From assembly GCA_034190875.2 (NCBI GenBank), contig CM067348.1, positions 11,107,346 to 11,171,345 on the forward strand: 64,000 bases of DNA. Direction: 5' to 3'. This document shows positions 1 through 12,270 of the stretch, piece after piece; the first letter of the stretch is position 1, and each line of letters opens with the position of its first letter. The notes under the pieces were generated by a model. That model saw only the letters and a list, made by a program, of their open reading frames with translations. It made no database searches and had not been told where the DNA came from. The DNA comes from Urechis unicinctus (taxonomy: Eukaryota; Annelida; Polychaeta; Xenopneusta; Urechidae). Both the position numbers and the translations under genes were made by a program.

Positions 1-192
1 TACTTCCATATAACAAAGAATTCATGATGCCGAGCGACTCATTGAGAGACAGCTATACCATGTGTATTGACACGGAAACTCATTTGAATAAGGACAATGG
101 GACCCAGACACACAGCCCCGCCCCATATCGTCCATCTCCCCAGAACCCCACCCACTGTGTCACTCTCTCCCACCCTGATCCTGTACCTGCGA

Positions 193-219
193 TGACGTCA
201 GTCACCGATGCTCTATATA
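193..219. promoter_or_regulatory. CRE palindrome plus TATA-like box, repeated in each unit
   Basis: A perfect TGACGTCA (193-200) is followed 13 bases later by TATATA (214-219). The pair recurs with the same spacing at 3763-3789, 5541-5567 and 8958-8984. A full CRE next to a TATA box is a classic promoter arrangement, but no transcript start is visible and the BTB copies lie on the opposite strand about 1.5 kb away, so its target is unknown. Confidence 0.35.
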
Positions 220-390
220 CATAATGAGGTGATGTGTTATCACGGGGATTCCCCTCCCACTGATATGATGTGTGTGTGGTCTTCACTGACGAACACAGCA
301 CTGTGGTGATTTGGTGTCTGGTAAGAGTCTGGTGTCTGTATGTCACCAGACGAAGTCTTGTACAAACACAGTCACGGGACAGCAGCAGGT

Positions 391-592
391 CGTGATGCGT
401 GACAACATGATGATATGGTCGTTATGTGTGACAACATGATGATATGGTCATGATGCGTGACAACATGATGATATGGTCGTGATGCGTGACAACATGATGA
501 TATGGTCGTGATGCGTGACAACATGATGATATGGTAGTGATGCGTGACAACATGGTATGGTCGTGATGCGTGACAACATGATGATATGGTCG
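391..592. repeat. ~29-bp minisatellite (ACAACATGATGATATGGTCG core)
   Basis: About seven tandem copies of a unit containing ACAACATGATGATATGGTCG and GTGATGCGTG. The array is repeated in the sister units at about 3955-4167, 5735-5941 and 9153-9358 with one-copy length differences. A short GT tract (about 641-664) follows in each unit and also varies in length. Confidence 0.9.
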
Positions 593-956
593 TGGGTCAC
601 CAGTACACCATAGCCACTGTGTAACACACCAGTTGGTGCTGTCAGTGTGTGTGTGTGTGTGTGTGACGGAGTGAGTGGAGACAGAAAACACCTGTAGTGT
701 GTGTCCGCCCCCCTCATCCCACACACCGTACACCAGGATATCACCGCCTGGTAGAGTACAGCAGCAGCATGTGCTCACACACACCCCGCCTCCTGCAAGT
801 GACCAGCCACACTTCACTCACCACTACCACTTATCATCGCTCCCACTCTCCTCACCAGATCATACTTTCGCGCCCCCACAATGATCACACCACGTTTGGG
901 CGGTCTATCTATTATTACATTGTAAAGCCAGCTACATACCACGGGCGGGTTATTGT

Positions 957-1698
957 GCAGGATGGGGGGTCAACTCTCATCGCCCGACGCAGAACTCGAA
1001 CACTCACACGATGAAGCGGCAGTTTGTGAATCAGTTTGTGAAGCTTAGGTTGGCGAGCTGGAGGATCAGCTCTAACCCAGTCAAGCGTGGCGTCAAAACG
1101 CTGATCAGGAGAAGTCACATTCAGCTCAGGATGAGTTAAATCATTGAAATCCGTGGATGATTCCCAGTGTGCAAAATTATCAAGGACAACAGAAGTAATT
1201 TAATCGGTGATTTCAGGATCGATGATTACATCAGGATCTGCATACAAACTGAGGCAATTATCAGGTGTTAGGTCTCTCTGACTGATTCTGTATTTGCGAC
1301 AATCATTTCGGAGCTGAATGATGTCGAGCTCCTGACACAGATGAGCTACCGCCCCAGCGCGGCCAACCTGCGCTGTGCCCGTATACAAATATTCTAGACA
1401 TAGGTCCAGAATATCAGGATCTGCGTCAAGTGTCAGCTCGGTGATTGGTTTATCAGAATCAACAATCCCCCCAAAGTAACTAGACCGGCTGGCGAGAACC
1501 AGCCGATGTACATCGTATGATTTGCCCCGACATGTGACCATCAAATGAGATAAGCGCCTCTATTGATGTAAGCGTTTCTCAAAGCCAATCATATCCCCAA
1601 ACGTGGAGGGCGTGACGGGGACATATTCAATCGCTCTGGAGGGAAATTCTATTCCCTCAGAGTTGCTGAGTTTAGATGTTGAGGATTTCCTTGAAGCC
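957..1698 (-). pseudogene. BTB-BACK (kelch-like) gene copy A, two in-frame stops
   Basis: Read on the minus strand, one frame from 1698 gives a short N-terminal tail (SRKSSTSKLSNSEG), then a BTB/POZ domain (GKSYDVHRLVLASRS, CLEYLYTGTAQVG, CLSLYADPDVIIDPEI). A BACK-type stretch follows (FDATLDWVRADPPARQPKL). The frame is continuous across BTB and BACK, but carries a TAG just before the BTB core (about 1562) and a TAA between BTB and BACK (about 1202). Both occupy places where Gln fits, one C-to-T step away. The start codon seen in copies B and D is lost here in a longer poly-T tract. No Kelch repeats are visible. In kelch-like proteins BTB-BACK binds Cullin-3; this copy is probably dead. Confidence 0.8.
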
Positions 1699-1807
1699 GT
1701 TTTTTTTTTTTTTTAGATGAGCTGAAACAGAAAGACCGGGTCGAATATAAATTATAGTATATTCGTATTATTTACGTGCAGCTAGAGCTGGAGTTTCTTT
1801 TAATTAA

Positions 1808-2162
1808 AGAATGTTAATACTGCTTGAAGGTCACACAAGTCAAGTGAGGCTCTGTGGGTTGTTAAGCGAGGCTGGAGAACTTTGTTACTAATAGCAGGTG
1901 ATTTGCAGGTGTACAGGGTTTTACTGTGTTACGTCATCAACCGTTCTTCGGGATACAAGATACAATGGAACACTGAAGACATGGTGACAATGTGAAAGTC
2001 GACATCAAACAGAAGCTGCAGAGTAGCATCTTCACCTACATAACTGGGTCAAATATCTCACCAGGTGATATGTGAAGGTGTTCTGCGAAGGTCCTCGGCA
2101 GTGAATGGGGATTGGGATGTGAAGGATTCTGTAGCAACAACATAGACGTCTCTATTTACTTA
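1808..2162. other. Unique spacer of the 3.5-kb unit
   Basis: This is non-repetitive sequence between the BTB copy and the 30-bp minisatellite. It recurs at 6167-6490 and in part at 7695-7857. I see no coding potential. Confidence 0.5.
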
Positions 2163-2566
2163 TATTGCTCATGGAGCGGCCTCACACCATCCTTCCACTC
2201 ATGGAGCGGCCTCACACCATCCTTCCACTCATGGAGCAGCTTCACACCATCCTTCCACTCATGGAGCGGCCTCACACTATCCTACCACTCATGGAGCGAT
2301 TTCACACCATCCTACCACTCATGGAGCGGTTTCACACCATCCTTCCACTCATTGAGCGGCTTCACACCATCCTTCCACTCATGGAGTGGCCTCACACCAT
2401 CCTTCCACTCATTGAGCGGCTTCACACCATCCTTCCACTCATGGAGCGGCTTCACACCATCCTTCCACTCAGGGAGCGGCCTCATACCATCCTACCACTC
2501 ATGGAGCGGCCTCACTCCATCCTTCCACTCATGGAGCGGCCTCATACCATCCTACCACTAATTGGA
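2163..2566. repeat. 30-bp minisatellite (CTCATGGAGCGGCTTCACAC)
   Basis: About 13 copies of a 30-bp unit starting CTCATGGAGCGGCTTCACAC. Because the unit is a multiple of three with no stops, two plus frames stay open; these are repeat ORFs, not genes. This array is present only in the first unit; the sister units are truncated before it. Confidence 0.92.
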
Positions 2567-2689
2567 GCAGCTTCAAAGCATCCTTCCACAGGTTGGAGTC
2601 GTGTAACACCATCGTTTCACTAACTGGAGAGAGTTTACACTCTCCGTCCGGAGTCTGAAAAGACTTAAAACCATACTTCACAAAAAGCG

Positions 2690-3478
2690 TGTATCTCCAC
2701 ACGTCATAATAAGCGCGTATCTCCACACGTCACAAAAAGCGCGTATCTCCACACGTCATAATAAGCGCGTATCTCCACACGTCATAACAAGCGCGTATTT
2801 CTACACGTCATAATAAGCGCGTATCTCCACGTCATAATAAGCGCGTATCTCCACACGTCACAAAAAGCGCGTACCTCTACGAATCACGATAAAAACGCAT
2901 ATCTACGGATCACAATATGTGCGTATATCTACTCGACATAAAGAGAGCGTATGTCAACAAGGCATTTGATATGTGTATCCCCACACGTCATCTGAAGCGT
3001 GCATCCCCACACGTCATCTTAAGCTTTTATCTCCACACGTCATCTGAAGCGTGTATCCACACACGTCGTCTTAAGCGTGTATCCCCACACGTCGTCTTAA
3101 GCGTGTATCACTACACGTCATCTTAAGCGTGTACACACTACACGTCATCTTAAGTGTGTATCCCCACACGTGATCTTAAGCGTGTATCTCTACACGTCGT
3201 CTGAAGCGTGTATCTCTACACGTCGTCTGAAGCGTGTATCTCCACACGTCGTCTTAAGCGTGTATCTCCACACGTCGTCTTAAGCGTGTATCCCCACACG
3301 TCGTCTTAAGCGTGCATCTCTACACGTCGTCTGAAGCGTGTATCTCTACACGTCGTCTTAAGCGTGTATCTCTACACGTCGTCTTAAGCGTGTATCTCCA
3401 CACGTCATCTTAAGCGTGTATCCCCACACGTCTTAAGCGTGTATCTCTACACGTCGTCTTAAGCGTGTATCCCCACAA
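2690..3478. repeat. 26-bp minisatellite (AAGCGTGTATCTCCACACGT)
   Basis: About 30 units built on AAGCGTGTATCTCCACACGT followed by CGTCTT, with an older variant (AAGCGCGTATCTCCACACGT, CATAAT) at the left. The array has higher-order blocks of variant units. Confidence 0.92.
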
Positions 3479-4523
3479 TGTTTTGTAATTATGCTTTACA
3501 GACTGTTATCAATGGCAGCTTGCCATACTTCCATATAACAAAGAATTCATGATGCCGAGCGACTCATTGAGAGACAGCTATACCATGTGTATTGACACGG
3601 AAACTCATTTGAATAAGGACAATGGGACCCAGACACACATGGGACCCAGACACCCACAGCCCCGCCCATATCTCGCTCCATCCCTGAATCCCTGTGTCCT
3701 CCCAGCCCCCAGAACCCCCCACCCCACTGTCACTCTCTCCCACCCTGATCCTGTACCTGCGATGACGTCAGTCACCGATGCTCTATATACATAATGAGGT
3801 GATGTGTTATCACGGGGATTCCCTCCCACTGATATGATGTGTGTGTGGTCTTCACTGAGGAACACAGCACTGTGGTGATTTGGTGTCTGGTAAGAGTCTG
3901 GTGTCTGTATGTCACCAGACGAAGTCTTGTACAACACAGTCACGGGACAGCAGCAGGTCGTGATGCGTGACAACATGATGATATGGTCGTTATGTGTGAC
4001 AACATGACATGATGATATGGTCATGATGCGTGACAACATGATGATATGGTCGTGATGCGTGACAACATGATGATATGGTCATGATGCGTGACAACATGAT
4101 GATATGGTAGTGATGCGTGACAACATGGTATGGTCGTGATGCGTGACAACATGATGATATGGTCGTGGGTCACCAGTACACCATAGCCACTGTGTAACAC
4201 ACCAGTTGGTGCTGTCAGTGTGTGTGTGTGTGTGTGACGGAGTGAGTGGAGACAGAAAACACCTGTAGTGTGTGTCCGCCCCCCCCTCATCCCACACACC
4301 GTACACCAGGATATCACCGCCTGGTAGAGTACAGCAGCATGTGCTCACACACACCCCGCCTCCTGCAAGTGACCAGCCACACTTCACTCACCACTACCAC
4401 TTATCATCGCTCCCACTCTCCTCACCCAGATCATACTTTCGCGCCCCCACAATGATCACACCACGTTTGGGCGGTCTATCTATTACATTGTAAAGCCAGC
4501 TACATACACGCGGGTTATTGTGC

Positions 4524-5271
4524 AGGATGGGGTCAACTCTCATCGCCCGACGCAGAACTCGAACACTCACACGATGAAGCGGCAGTTTGTGAATCAGTTT
4601 GTGAAGCTTAGGTTGGCGAGCTGGAGGATCAGCTCTGACCCAGTCAAGCGTGGCGTCAAAACGCTGATCAGGAGAAGTCACATTCAGCTCAGGATGAGTT
4701 AAATCATTGAAATCCGTGGATGATTCCCAGTGTGCAAAATTATCAAGGACAACAGAAGTAATTTAATCGGTGATTTCAGGATCGATGATTACATCAGGAT
4801 CTGCATACAAACTGAGGCAATTATCAGGTGTTAGGTCTCTCTGACTGATTCTGTATTTGCGACAATCATTTCGGAGCTGAATGATGTCGAGCTCCTGACA
4901 CAGATGAGCTACCGCCCCAGCGCGGCAACACCAACCTGCGCTGTGCCCGTATACAAATATTCTAGACATAGGTCCAGAATATCAGGATCTGCGTCAAGTG
5001 TCAGCTCGGTGATTGGTTTATCAGAATCAACAATCCCCCCAAAGTAACTAGACCGGCTGGCGAGAACCAGCCGATGTACATCGTATGATTTGCCCCGACA
5101 TGTGACCATCAAATGAGATAAGCGCCTCTATTGATGTAAGCGTTTCTCAAAGCCAATCATATCCCCAAACGTGGAGGGCGTGACGGGGACATATTCAATC
5201 GCTCTGGAGGGAAATTCTATTCCCTCAGAGTTGCTGAGTTTAGATGTTGAGGATTTCCTTGAAGCCGCCAT
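4524..5271 (-). pseudogene. BTB-BACK (kelch-like) gene copy B
   Basis: This is the same gene as copy A. Here the likely original start is kept: ATG at 5271 opens MAASRKSSTSKLSNSEG. The two in-frame stops of copy A are both present. A further frame change lies in the BTB domain after TGTAQVG, where this copy has five bases more than copy A. The BACK segment (FDATLDWVRADPPARQ) is intact. Sharing of the two stops means they predate the duplication. Confidence 0.78.
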
Positions 5272-6066
5272 TTTTTTTTTTAGATGAGCTGAAACAGAAA
5301 GACCGGGTCGAATATAAATTATAGTATATTCGTATTATTTACGTGCAGCTAGAGCTGGAGTTTCTTTTAATTCATGATGCCGAGCGACTCATTGAGAGAC
5401 AGCTATACCATGTGTATTGACACGGAAACTCATTTGAATAAGGACAATGGGACCCAGACACACAGCCCCGCCCCATATCGTCCATCTCCCCAGAACCCCA
5501 CCCACTGTCACTCTCTCCCACCCTGATCCTGTACCTGCGATGACGTCAGTCACCGATGCTCTATATACATAATGAGGTGATGTGTTATCACGGGGATTCC
5601 CTCCCACTGATATGATGTGTGTGTGGTCTTCACTGACGAACACAGCACTGTGGTGATTTGGTGTCTGGTAAGAGTCTGGTGTCTGTATGTCACCAGACGA
5701 AGTCTTGTACAACACAGTCACGGGACAGCAGCAGGTCGTGATGCGTGACAACATGATGATATGGTCGTTATGTGTGACAACATGATGATATGGTCATGAT
5801 GCGTGACAACATGATGATATGGTCGTGATGCGTGACAACATGATGATATGGTCGTGATGCGTGACAACATGATGATATGGTAGTGATGCGTGACAACATG
5901 GTATGGTCGTGATGCGTGACAACATGATGATATGGTCGTGGGTCACCAGTACACCATAGCCACTGTGTAACACACCAGTTGGTGCTGTCAGTGTGTGTGT
6001 GTGACGGAGTGAGTGGAGACAGAAAACACCTGTAGTGTGTGTCCGCCCCCCCTCATCCCACACACC

Positions 6067-6166
6067 NNNNNNNNNNNNNNNNNNNNNNNNNNNNNNNNNN
6101 NNNNNNNNNNNNNNNNNNNNNNNNNNNNNNNNNNNNNNNNNNNNNNNNNNNNNNNNNNNNNNNNNN
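6067..6166. other. Assembly gap, 100 N
   Basis: Exactly 100 N, the usual placeholder for a gap of unknown size. It lies inside the unit array, so the true copy number is uncertain. Confidence 0.99.
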
Positions 6167-6822
6167 ATGTTAATACTGCTTGAAGGTCACACAAGTCAAG
6201 TGAGGCTCTGTGGGTTGTTAAGCGAGGCTGGAGAACTTTGTTACTAATAGCAGGTGATTTGCAGGTGTACAGGGTTTTACTGTGTTACGTCATCAACCGT
6301 TCTTCGGGATACAAGATACAATGGAACACTGAAGACATGGTGACAATGTGAAAGTCGACATCAAACAGAAGCTGCAGAGTAGCATCTTCACCTACATAAC
6401 TGGGTCAAATATCTCACCAGGTGATATGTGAAGGTGTTCTGCGAAGGTCCTCGGCAGTGAATGGGGATTGGGATGTGAAGGATTCTGTAGGTCGTGGGTC
6501 ACCAGTACACCATAGCCACTGTGTAACACACCAGTTGGTGCTGTCAGTGTGTGTGTGTGTGACGGAGTGAGTGGAGACAGAAAAACACCTGTAGTGTGTG
6601 TCCGCCCCCCTCATCCCACACACCGTACACCAGGATATCACCGCCTGGTAGAGTACAGCAGCACGTGCTCACACACACCCCGCCTCCTGCAAGTGACCAG
6701 CCACACTTCACTCACCACTACCACTTATCATCGCTCCCACTCTCCTCACCAGATCATACTTTCGCGCCCCCACAATGATCACACCACGTTTGGGCGGTCT
6801 ATCTATTACATTGTAAAGCCAG

Positions 6823-7593
6823 CTACATACACGCGGGTTTATTGTGCAGGATGGGGTCAACTCTCATCGCCCGACGCAGAACTCGAACACTCACACGATG
6901 AAGCGGCAGTTTGTGAAGCAGTTTGTGAAGCTTAGGTTGGCGAGCTGGAGGATCAGCTCTGACCCAGTCAAGCGTGGCGTCAAAACGCTGATCAGGAGAA
7001 GTCACATTCAGCTCAGGATGAGTTAAATCATTGAAATCCGTGGATGATTCCCAGTGTGCAAAATTATCAAGGACAACAGAAGTAATTTAATCGGTGATTT
7101 CAGGATCGATGATTACATCAGGATCTGCATACAAACTGAGGCAATTATCAGGTGTTGTCTCTCTGACTGATTCTGTATTTGCGACAATCATTTCGGAGCT
7201 GAATGATGTCGAGCTCCTGACACAGATGAGCTACCGCCCCAGCGCGGCAACACCAACCTGCGCCGTGCCCGTATACAAATATTCTAGACATAGGTCCAGA
7301 ATATCAGTATCTGCGTCAAGTGTCAGCTCGGTGATTGGTTTATCAGAATCAACAATCCCCCCAAAGTAACTAGACCGGCTGGCGAGAACCAGCCGATGTA
7401 CATCGTATGATTTGCCCCGACATGTGACCATCAAATGAGATAAGCGCCTCTATTGATGTAAGCGTTTCTCAAAGCCAATCATATCCCCAAACGTGGAGGG
7501 CGTGACGGGGACATATTCAATCGCTCTGGAGGGAAATTCTATTCCCTCAGAGTTGCTGAGTTTAGATGTTGAGGATTTCCTTGAAGCCGCCAT
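6823..7593 (-). pseudogene. BTB-BACK (kelch-like) gene copy D
   Basis: ATG at 7593 opens the same MAASRKSS tail. The BTB core (GKSYDVHRLVLASRS) and BACK segment follow on the minus strand. It keeps both shared in-frame stops and the copy-B type frame change in BTB. A further two-base loss near GACTTAACACC relative to A and B (about 7156) again shifts the frame. Poly-T length before the start differs from copies A and B. Confidence 0.75.
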
Positions 7594-7857
7594 TTTTTTA
7601 GATGAGCTGAAACAGAAAGACCGGGTCGAATATAAATTATAGTATATTCGTATTATTTACGTGCAGCTAGAGCTGGAGTTTCTTTTAATTAAAGAATGTT
7701 AATACTGCTTGAAGGTCACACAAGTCAAGTGAGGCTCTGTGGGTTGTTAAGCGAGGCTGGAGAACTTTGTTACTAATAGCAGGTGATTTGCAGGTGTACA
7801 GGGTTTTACTGTGTTACGTCATCAACCGTTCTTCGGGATACAAGATACAATGGAACA

Positions 7858-8720
7858 CCGCGTATTTCTACACGTCATAATAAGCGCGTATCTCCACGTC
7901 ATAATAAGCGCGTATCTCCACACGTCACAAAAAGCGCGTACCTCTACGAATCACGATAAAAACGCATATCTACGGATCACAATATGTGCGTATATCTACT
8001 CGACATAAAGAGAGCGTATGTCAACAAGGCATTTGATATGTGTATCCCCACACGTCATCTGAAGCGTGCATCCCCACACGTCATCTTAAGCTTTTATCTC
8101 CACACGTCATCTGAAGCGTGTATCCACACACGTCGTCTTAAGCGTGTATCCCCACACGTCGTCTTAAGCGTGTATCACTACACGTCATCTTAAGCGTGTA
8201 CACACTACACGTCATCTTAAGTGTGTATCCCCACACGTGATCTTAAGCGTGTATCTCTACACGTCGTCTGAAGCGTGTATCTCTACACGTCGTCTGAAGC
8301 GTGTATCGTCCACACGTCGTCTTAAGCGTGTATCTCCACATCGTCTCCCCACACGTCGTCTTAAGCGTGTATCTCTACACGTCGTCTATCATCTTAAACG
8401 TCGTCTTAAGCGTGTATCTCCACACGTCTCTTAAGCGTGTATCTCACGTCGTCTTAAGCGTGTATCCCCACACGTCGTCTTAAGCGTGTATCTCCACACG
8501 TCGTCTTAAGCGTGTATCTCCACACGTCTCTTAACGTGTATCCCCACACGTCGTCTTAAGCGTGTATCTCTACACGTCGTCTGAAGCGTGTATCTCTACA
8601 CGTCGTCTTAAGCGTGTATCTCTACACGTCGTCTTAAGCGTGTATCTCCACACGTCATCTTAAGCGTGTATAACGTCTTAAGCGTGTATTACACGACGTC
8701 TTAAGCGTGTATCCCCACAA
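7858..8720. repeat. Second copy of the 26-bp minisatellite
   Basis: This is the same unit family as 2690-3478, entered abruptly from unit spacer at 7858. Its middle is more irregular than the first array, with short and missing units. Confidence 0.88.
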
Positions 8721-9684
8721 TGTTTTGTAATTATGCTTTACAGACTGTTATCAATGGCAGCTTGCCATACTTCCATATAACAAAGAATTCATGATGCCGA
8801 GCGACTCATTGAGAGACAGCTATACCATGTGTATTGACACGGAAACTCATTTGAATAAGGACAATGGGACCCAGACACACAGCCCCGCCCCATATCGTCC
8901 ATCTCCCCAGAACCCCACCCACTGTCACTCTCTCCCACCCTGATCCTGTACCTGCGATGACGTCAGTCACCGATGCTCTATATACATAATGAGGTGATGT
9001 GTTATCACGGGGATTCCCTCCCACTGATATGATGTGTGTGTGGTCTTCACTGAGGAACACAGCACTGTGGTGATTTGGTGTCTGGTAAGAGTCTGGTGTC
9101 TGTATGTCACCAGACGAAGTCTTGTACAACACAGTCACGGGACAGCAGCAGGTCGTGATGCGTGACAACATGATGATATGGTCGTTATGTGTGACAACAT
9201 GATGATATGGTCATGATGCGTGACAACATGATGATATGGTCGTGATGCGTGACAACATGATGATATGGTCATGATGCGTGACAACATGATGATATGGTAG
9301 TGATGCGTGACAACATGGTATGGTCGTGATGCGTGACAACATGATGATATGGTCGTGGGTCACCAGTACACCATAGCCACTGTGTAACACACCAGTTGGT
9401 GCTGTCAGTGTGTGTGTGTGTGTGACGGAGTGAGTGGAGACAGAAAACACCTGTAGTGTGTGTCCGCCCCCCTCATCCCACACACCGTACACCAGGATAT
9501 CACCGCCTGGTAGAGTACAGCAGCATGTGCTCACACACACCCCGCCTCCTGCAAGTGACCAGCCACACTTCACTCACCACTACCACTTATCATCGCTTCC
9601 ACACTCCTCACCAGATCATACTTTCGCGCCCCCACAATGATCACACCACGTTTGGGCGGTCTATCTATTACATTGTAAAGCCAG

Positions 9685-10077
9685 CTACATACACGCGGGT
9701 TTATTGTGCAGGATGGGGTCAACTCTCATCGCCCGACGCAGAACTCGAACACTCACACGATGAAGCGGCAGTTTGTGAATCAGTTTGTGAAGCTTAGGTT
9801 GGCGAGCTGGAGGATCAGCTCTAACCCAGTCAAGCGTGGCGTCAAAACGCTGATCAGGAGAAGTCACATTCAGCTCAGGATGAGTTAAATCATTGAAATC
9901 CGTGGATGATTCCCAGTGTGCAAAATTATCAAGGACAACAGAAGTAATTTAATCGGTGATTTCAGGATCGATGATTACATCAGGATCTGCATACAAACTG
10001 AGGCAATTATCAGGTGTTAGGTCTCTCTGACTGATTCTGTATTTGCGACAATCATTTCGGAGCTGAATGATGTCGAG
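9685..10077 (-). pseudogene. BTB-BACK (kelch-like) gene copy F, truncated
   Basis: This copy keeps the BACK segment (FDATLDWVRADPPARQ), the shared TAA and the C-terminal part of BTB. Its upstream BTB half is replaced by unrelated sequence at 10077, which is the right edge of the array. Confidence 0.75.
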
Positions 10078-10094
10078 CAGGCACACACACCGAG

Positions 10095-10565
10095 AATTAA
10101 TAAACATCGCAAACTAGCATATACCTAGCATCACGTCTGAGGCAGGCATTTGTAAACTAGCATCATACTCCTAGCATTCACCTAGCATGACGTCTGAGGC
10201 ACTGTAAACTAGCATATACCTAGCATGACGTCTGAGGCAGTGTAAACTAGCATATACCTAGCATGACGTCTGAGGCACTGTAGACTAGCATATACCTAGC
10301 ATGACGTCTGAGGCACTGTAGACTAGCATATACCTAGCATCACGTCTGAGGCACTGTAGACTAGCATATACCTAGCATCACGTCCGAGGCAGTGTAAACT
10401 AGCATATACCTAGCATCACGTCTGAGGCACTGTAAACTAGCATATACCTAGCATCACGTCTGAGGCACTGTAAACTACCATTTATCTAGCATCACGTCTG
10501 AGGCACTGTAAACTAGCATATACCTAGCATGACGTCTGAGGCACTGTAAACTAGCATATACCCAT
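10095..10565. repeat. ~38-bp minisatellite (AAACTAGCATATACCTAGCA)
   Basis: About 12 copies built on AAACTAGCATATACCTAGCA and GACGTCTGAGGCACTGT. The units carry a near-palindromic GACGTC step. The array abuts the truncated BTB copy. Confidence 0.92.
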
Positions 10566-11700
10566 CACAGCGTAAGATGTTCCACATATACAGCTGCTTA
10601 GACCTGACCTGAGTTTAACTACAATATCCTGATTTCACGTCCGTATAGCCTCTGACATCCTTAATGCACTGTAGATTCATGAAGAGCAAGTGGACGATAG
10701 TTAGCCATTGTTATCAAATAAAATAATAACCCATGACGTAGGTTTACAATAGCTCATTCGAATGGCTCGCCACATAACCGTCTGGGCAAGTCCTGCTAAA
10801 CAGGAGAGGGCACTCTTCATAATTTTAAATTTGGGTAGCTTGGAGTAAAGACATGGATTGTAGGACAACCTTGTAACTCAGCATGAAGACTATTTGAACC
10901 AGATGGGAAGTGGGAAACTGGTACACTTTAAAAAATAGTGAGGGGTAGGCGAGGGCTCTGTGAATATCGAGATTTAGTTGAGAGTATGCTATACTCGTCA
11001 CGGAACAACCATTCAATCAATTATAAATATACTTCAAAACGTACACGTCGCATCAAATTACCCCATTTAAACTGCCCCCTCTGTTTCATTTCAACGTCAG
11101 AGAGCGAAAAAAGCACCAAGAAATAGATCGGCATCAGAGGTTGTCTGAATAATGAGAAGTCGATCAGTGTACAAGGTTGGATGTGACAGAATATCTCACC
11201 TAAGTGATACGAGGTGAAGTCGTCTTAATACCGGAAACAGTGGGTAGTCATCAGAGCGCACCTGTTAACATGGCAGGGAATCATCACATCAGAATACTTT
11301 ATATCAATATCGAAATGTATAGTCATGAGATAGGGCCTCTATACAGTGCATGGTTGATAATGAACTAGCATTGAATATCCACGATTGGTGATACGCCCCT
11401 AGTCTTGCTGGGACCATACCACGATCCCGTATCATCTCCGCCCCAACGCATTTAGCGGATCTCAACTCGTAATAAATCTGGTAGACTAATGCCAATGAAC
11501 GTCATTGGTAGGACAGAATAATACAAGGAGAATTGAAGAAGAGCTAAAGCCTAACGTTGGGTAGAACATGACGTCCGACAGGGGCTAAACGTAGGGCAGT
11601 TCGCGATACAATATGTGGATTTATATAATGTAACTCTCCTGTCTAACCTACGATGACCCCGATGAACGTCAGCACGGACACCCGTGTTTTGAAATACGCG
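10566..11700. other. Intergenic, nothing recognised
   Basis: I see only short ORFs, no conserved motif, no repeat array and no RNA gene. Confidence 0.5.
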
Positions 11701-11704
11701 ATGC

Positions 11705-11995
11705 CAATTGACTTGTAACGCCACGACGCTCGCGCGGCTGTTGATTACACCGCGGCGCTATAACGTCACGACGCACGCGCGGCATGTTGATTACATCGCG
11801 GCGCTATAACGTCACGACGCACGCGCGGCACGTTGATTACATCGCGGCGCTATAACGTTACGACGCATGAGCGGAATGTTGATTACACCGCGGCGCTATA
11901 ACGTCACGACGCACGCGCGGCATGTTGATTACATCGGGCGCTATAACGTCGCGACGCACGCGCAGCATGTTGATTACACCGCGGCGCTACACGAT
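11705..11995. repeat. ~46-bp CpG-rich minisatellite
   Basis: Six or so units contain CGTCACGACGCACGCGCGGC and GTTGATTACATCGCGGCGCT. CpG is far denser here than in the AT-rich flanks. Confidence 0.9.
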
Positions 11996-12036
11996 GACCT
12001 CTCATATCTCAACACACAGCAGCAGTCTGATGAAAT

Positions 12037-12270
12037 GAGGAGCCCTACTTGGCCTTATTCTGGATAGGGGTGTGCCGCGGGACCTCGAAAACCCGTACCC
12101 GTCGTACAAGGTCAAAATGGCCAAAAGCATACCCCGTCGTACAAGGTATTATGCGAATGTATAACCCGTCGTACAAGTATGAGGCCCAAAAACCCGTCGT
12201 ACAAGTCGAGAGGCCGAAAAAACATACCCCGTCGCGCGGCACATATATACTACCTCTATACACTTAAGTG
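12037..12270. mobile_element. Small inverted-repeat element, copy 1 (diverged)
   Basis: This is about 230 bp related to 17631-17819. Shared blocks are ACTTGGCCTT, AGGGGTGTGCC, CATACCCC, GAGGCCGAAAAAA and ACTTAAGTGCC. The core repeats CCCGTCGTACAAG four or five times. No ORF of transposase size is present. It is likely a non-autonomous element (MITE-like). Confidence 0.55.

Larger units (their letters stand above)
1..10077. repeat. Tandem array of ~3.5-kb segmental units, mosaic and truncated
   Basis: The first complete unit runs from 1 to about 3525 and starts with TACTTCCATATAACAAAG. The same start recurs at 3526 and 8768. Unit 2 (3526-5371) stops about half-way and jumps back to a unit head. 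Unit 3 starts at 5372 and enters a run of N at 6067. The stretch 6167-6490 is the middle of a unit, then joins a head fragment (6491-7857), which joins a tail fragment (7858-8767). The last unit (8768-10077) is cut inside its BTB copy. Copies are nearly identical, differing mainly by small indels. Recent duplication is the simple reading, but the abrupt joins and the N gap also fit assembly collapse. Confidence 0.9.

Noticed and set aside
957-1698. A variant genetic code with TAA/TAG read as Gln
   Set aside because: TUBGCP3 and the B-box gene use ordinary codons and end at TAG or TGA. The stops are shared by duplicated copies only, so pseudogene decay is simpler.
2690-3478. CRISPR-like regular repeats
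   Set aside because: Units are head-to-tail with no unique spacers, the genome is eukaryotic, and no cas genes are present.
12045-12267. Opposed 72-codon ORFs over the small element
   Set aside because: Mirror ORFs created by the CCCGTCGTACAAG repeats.
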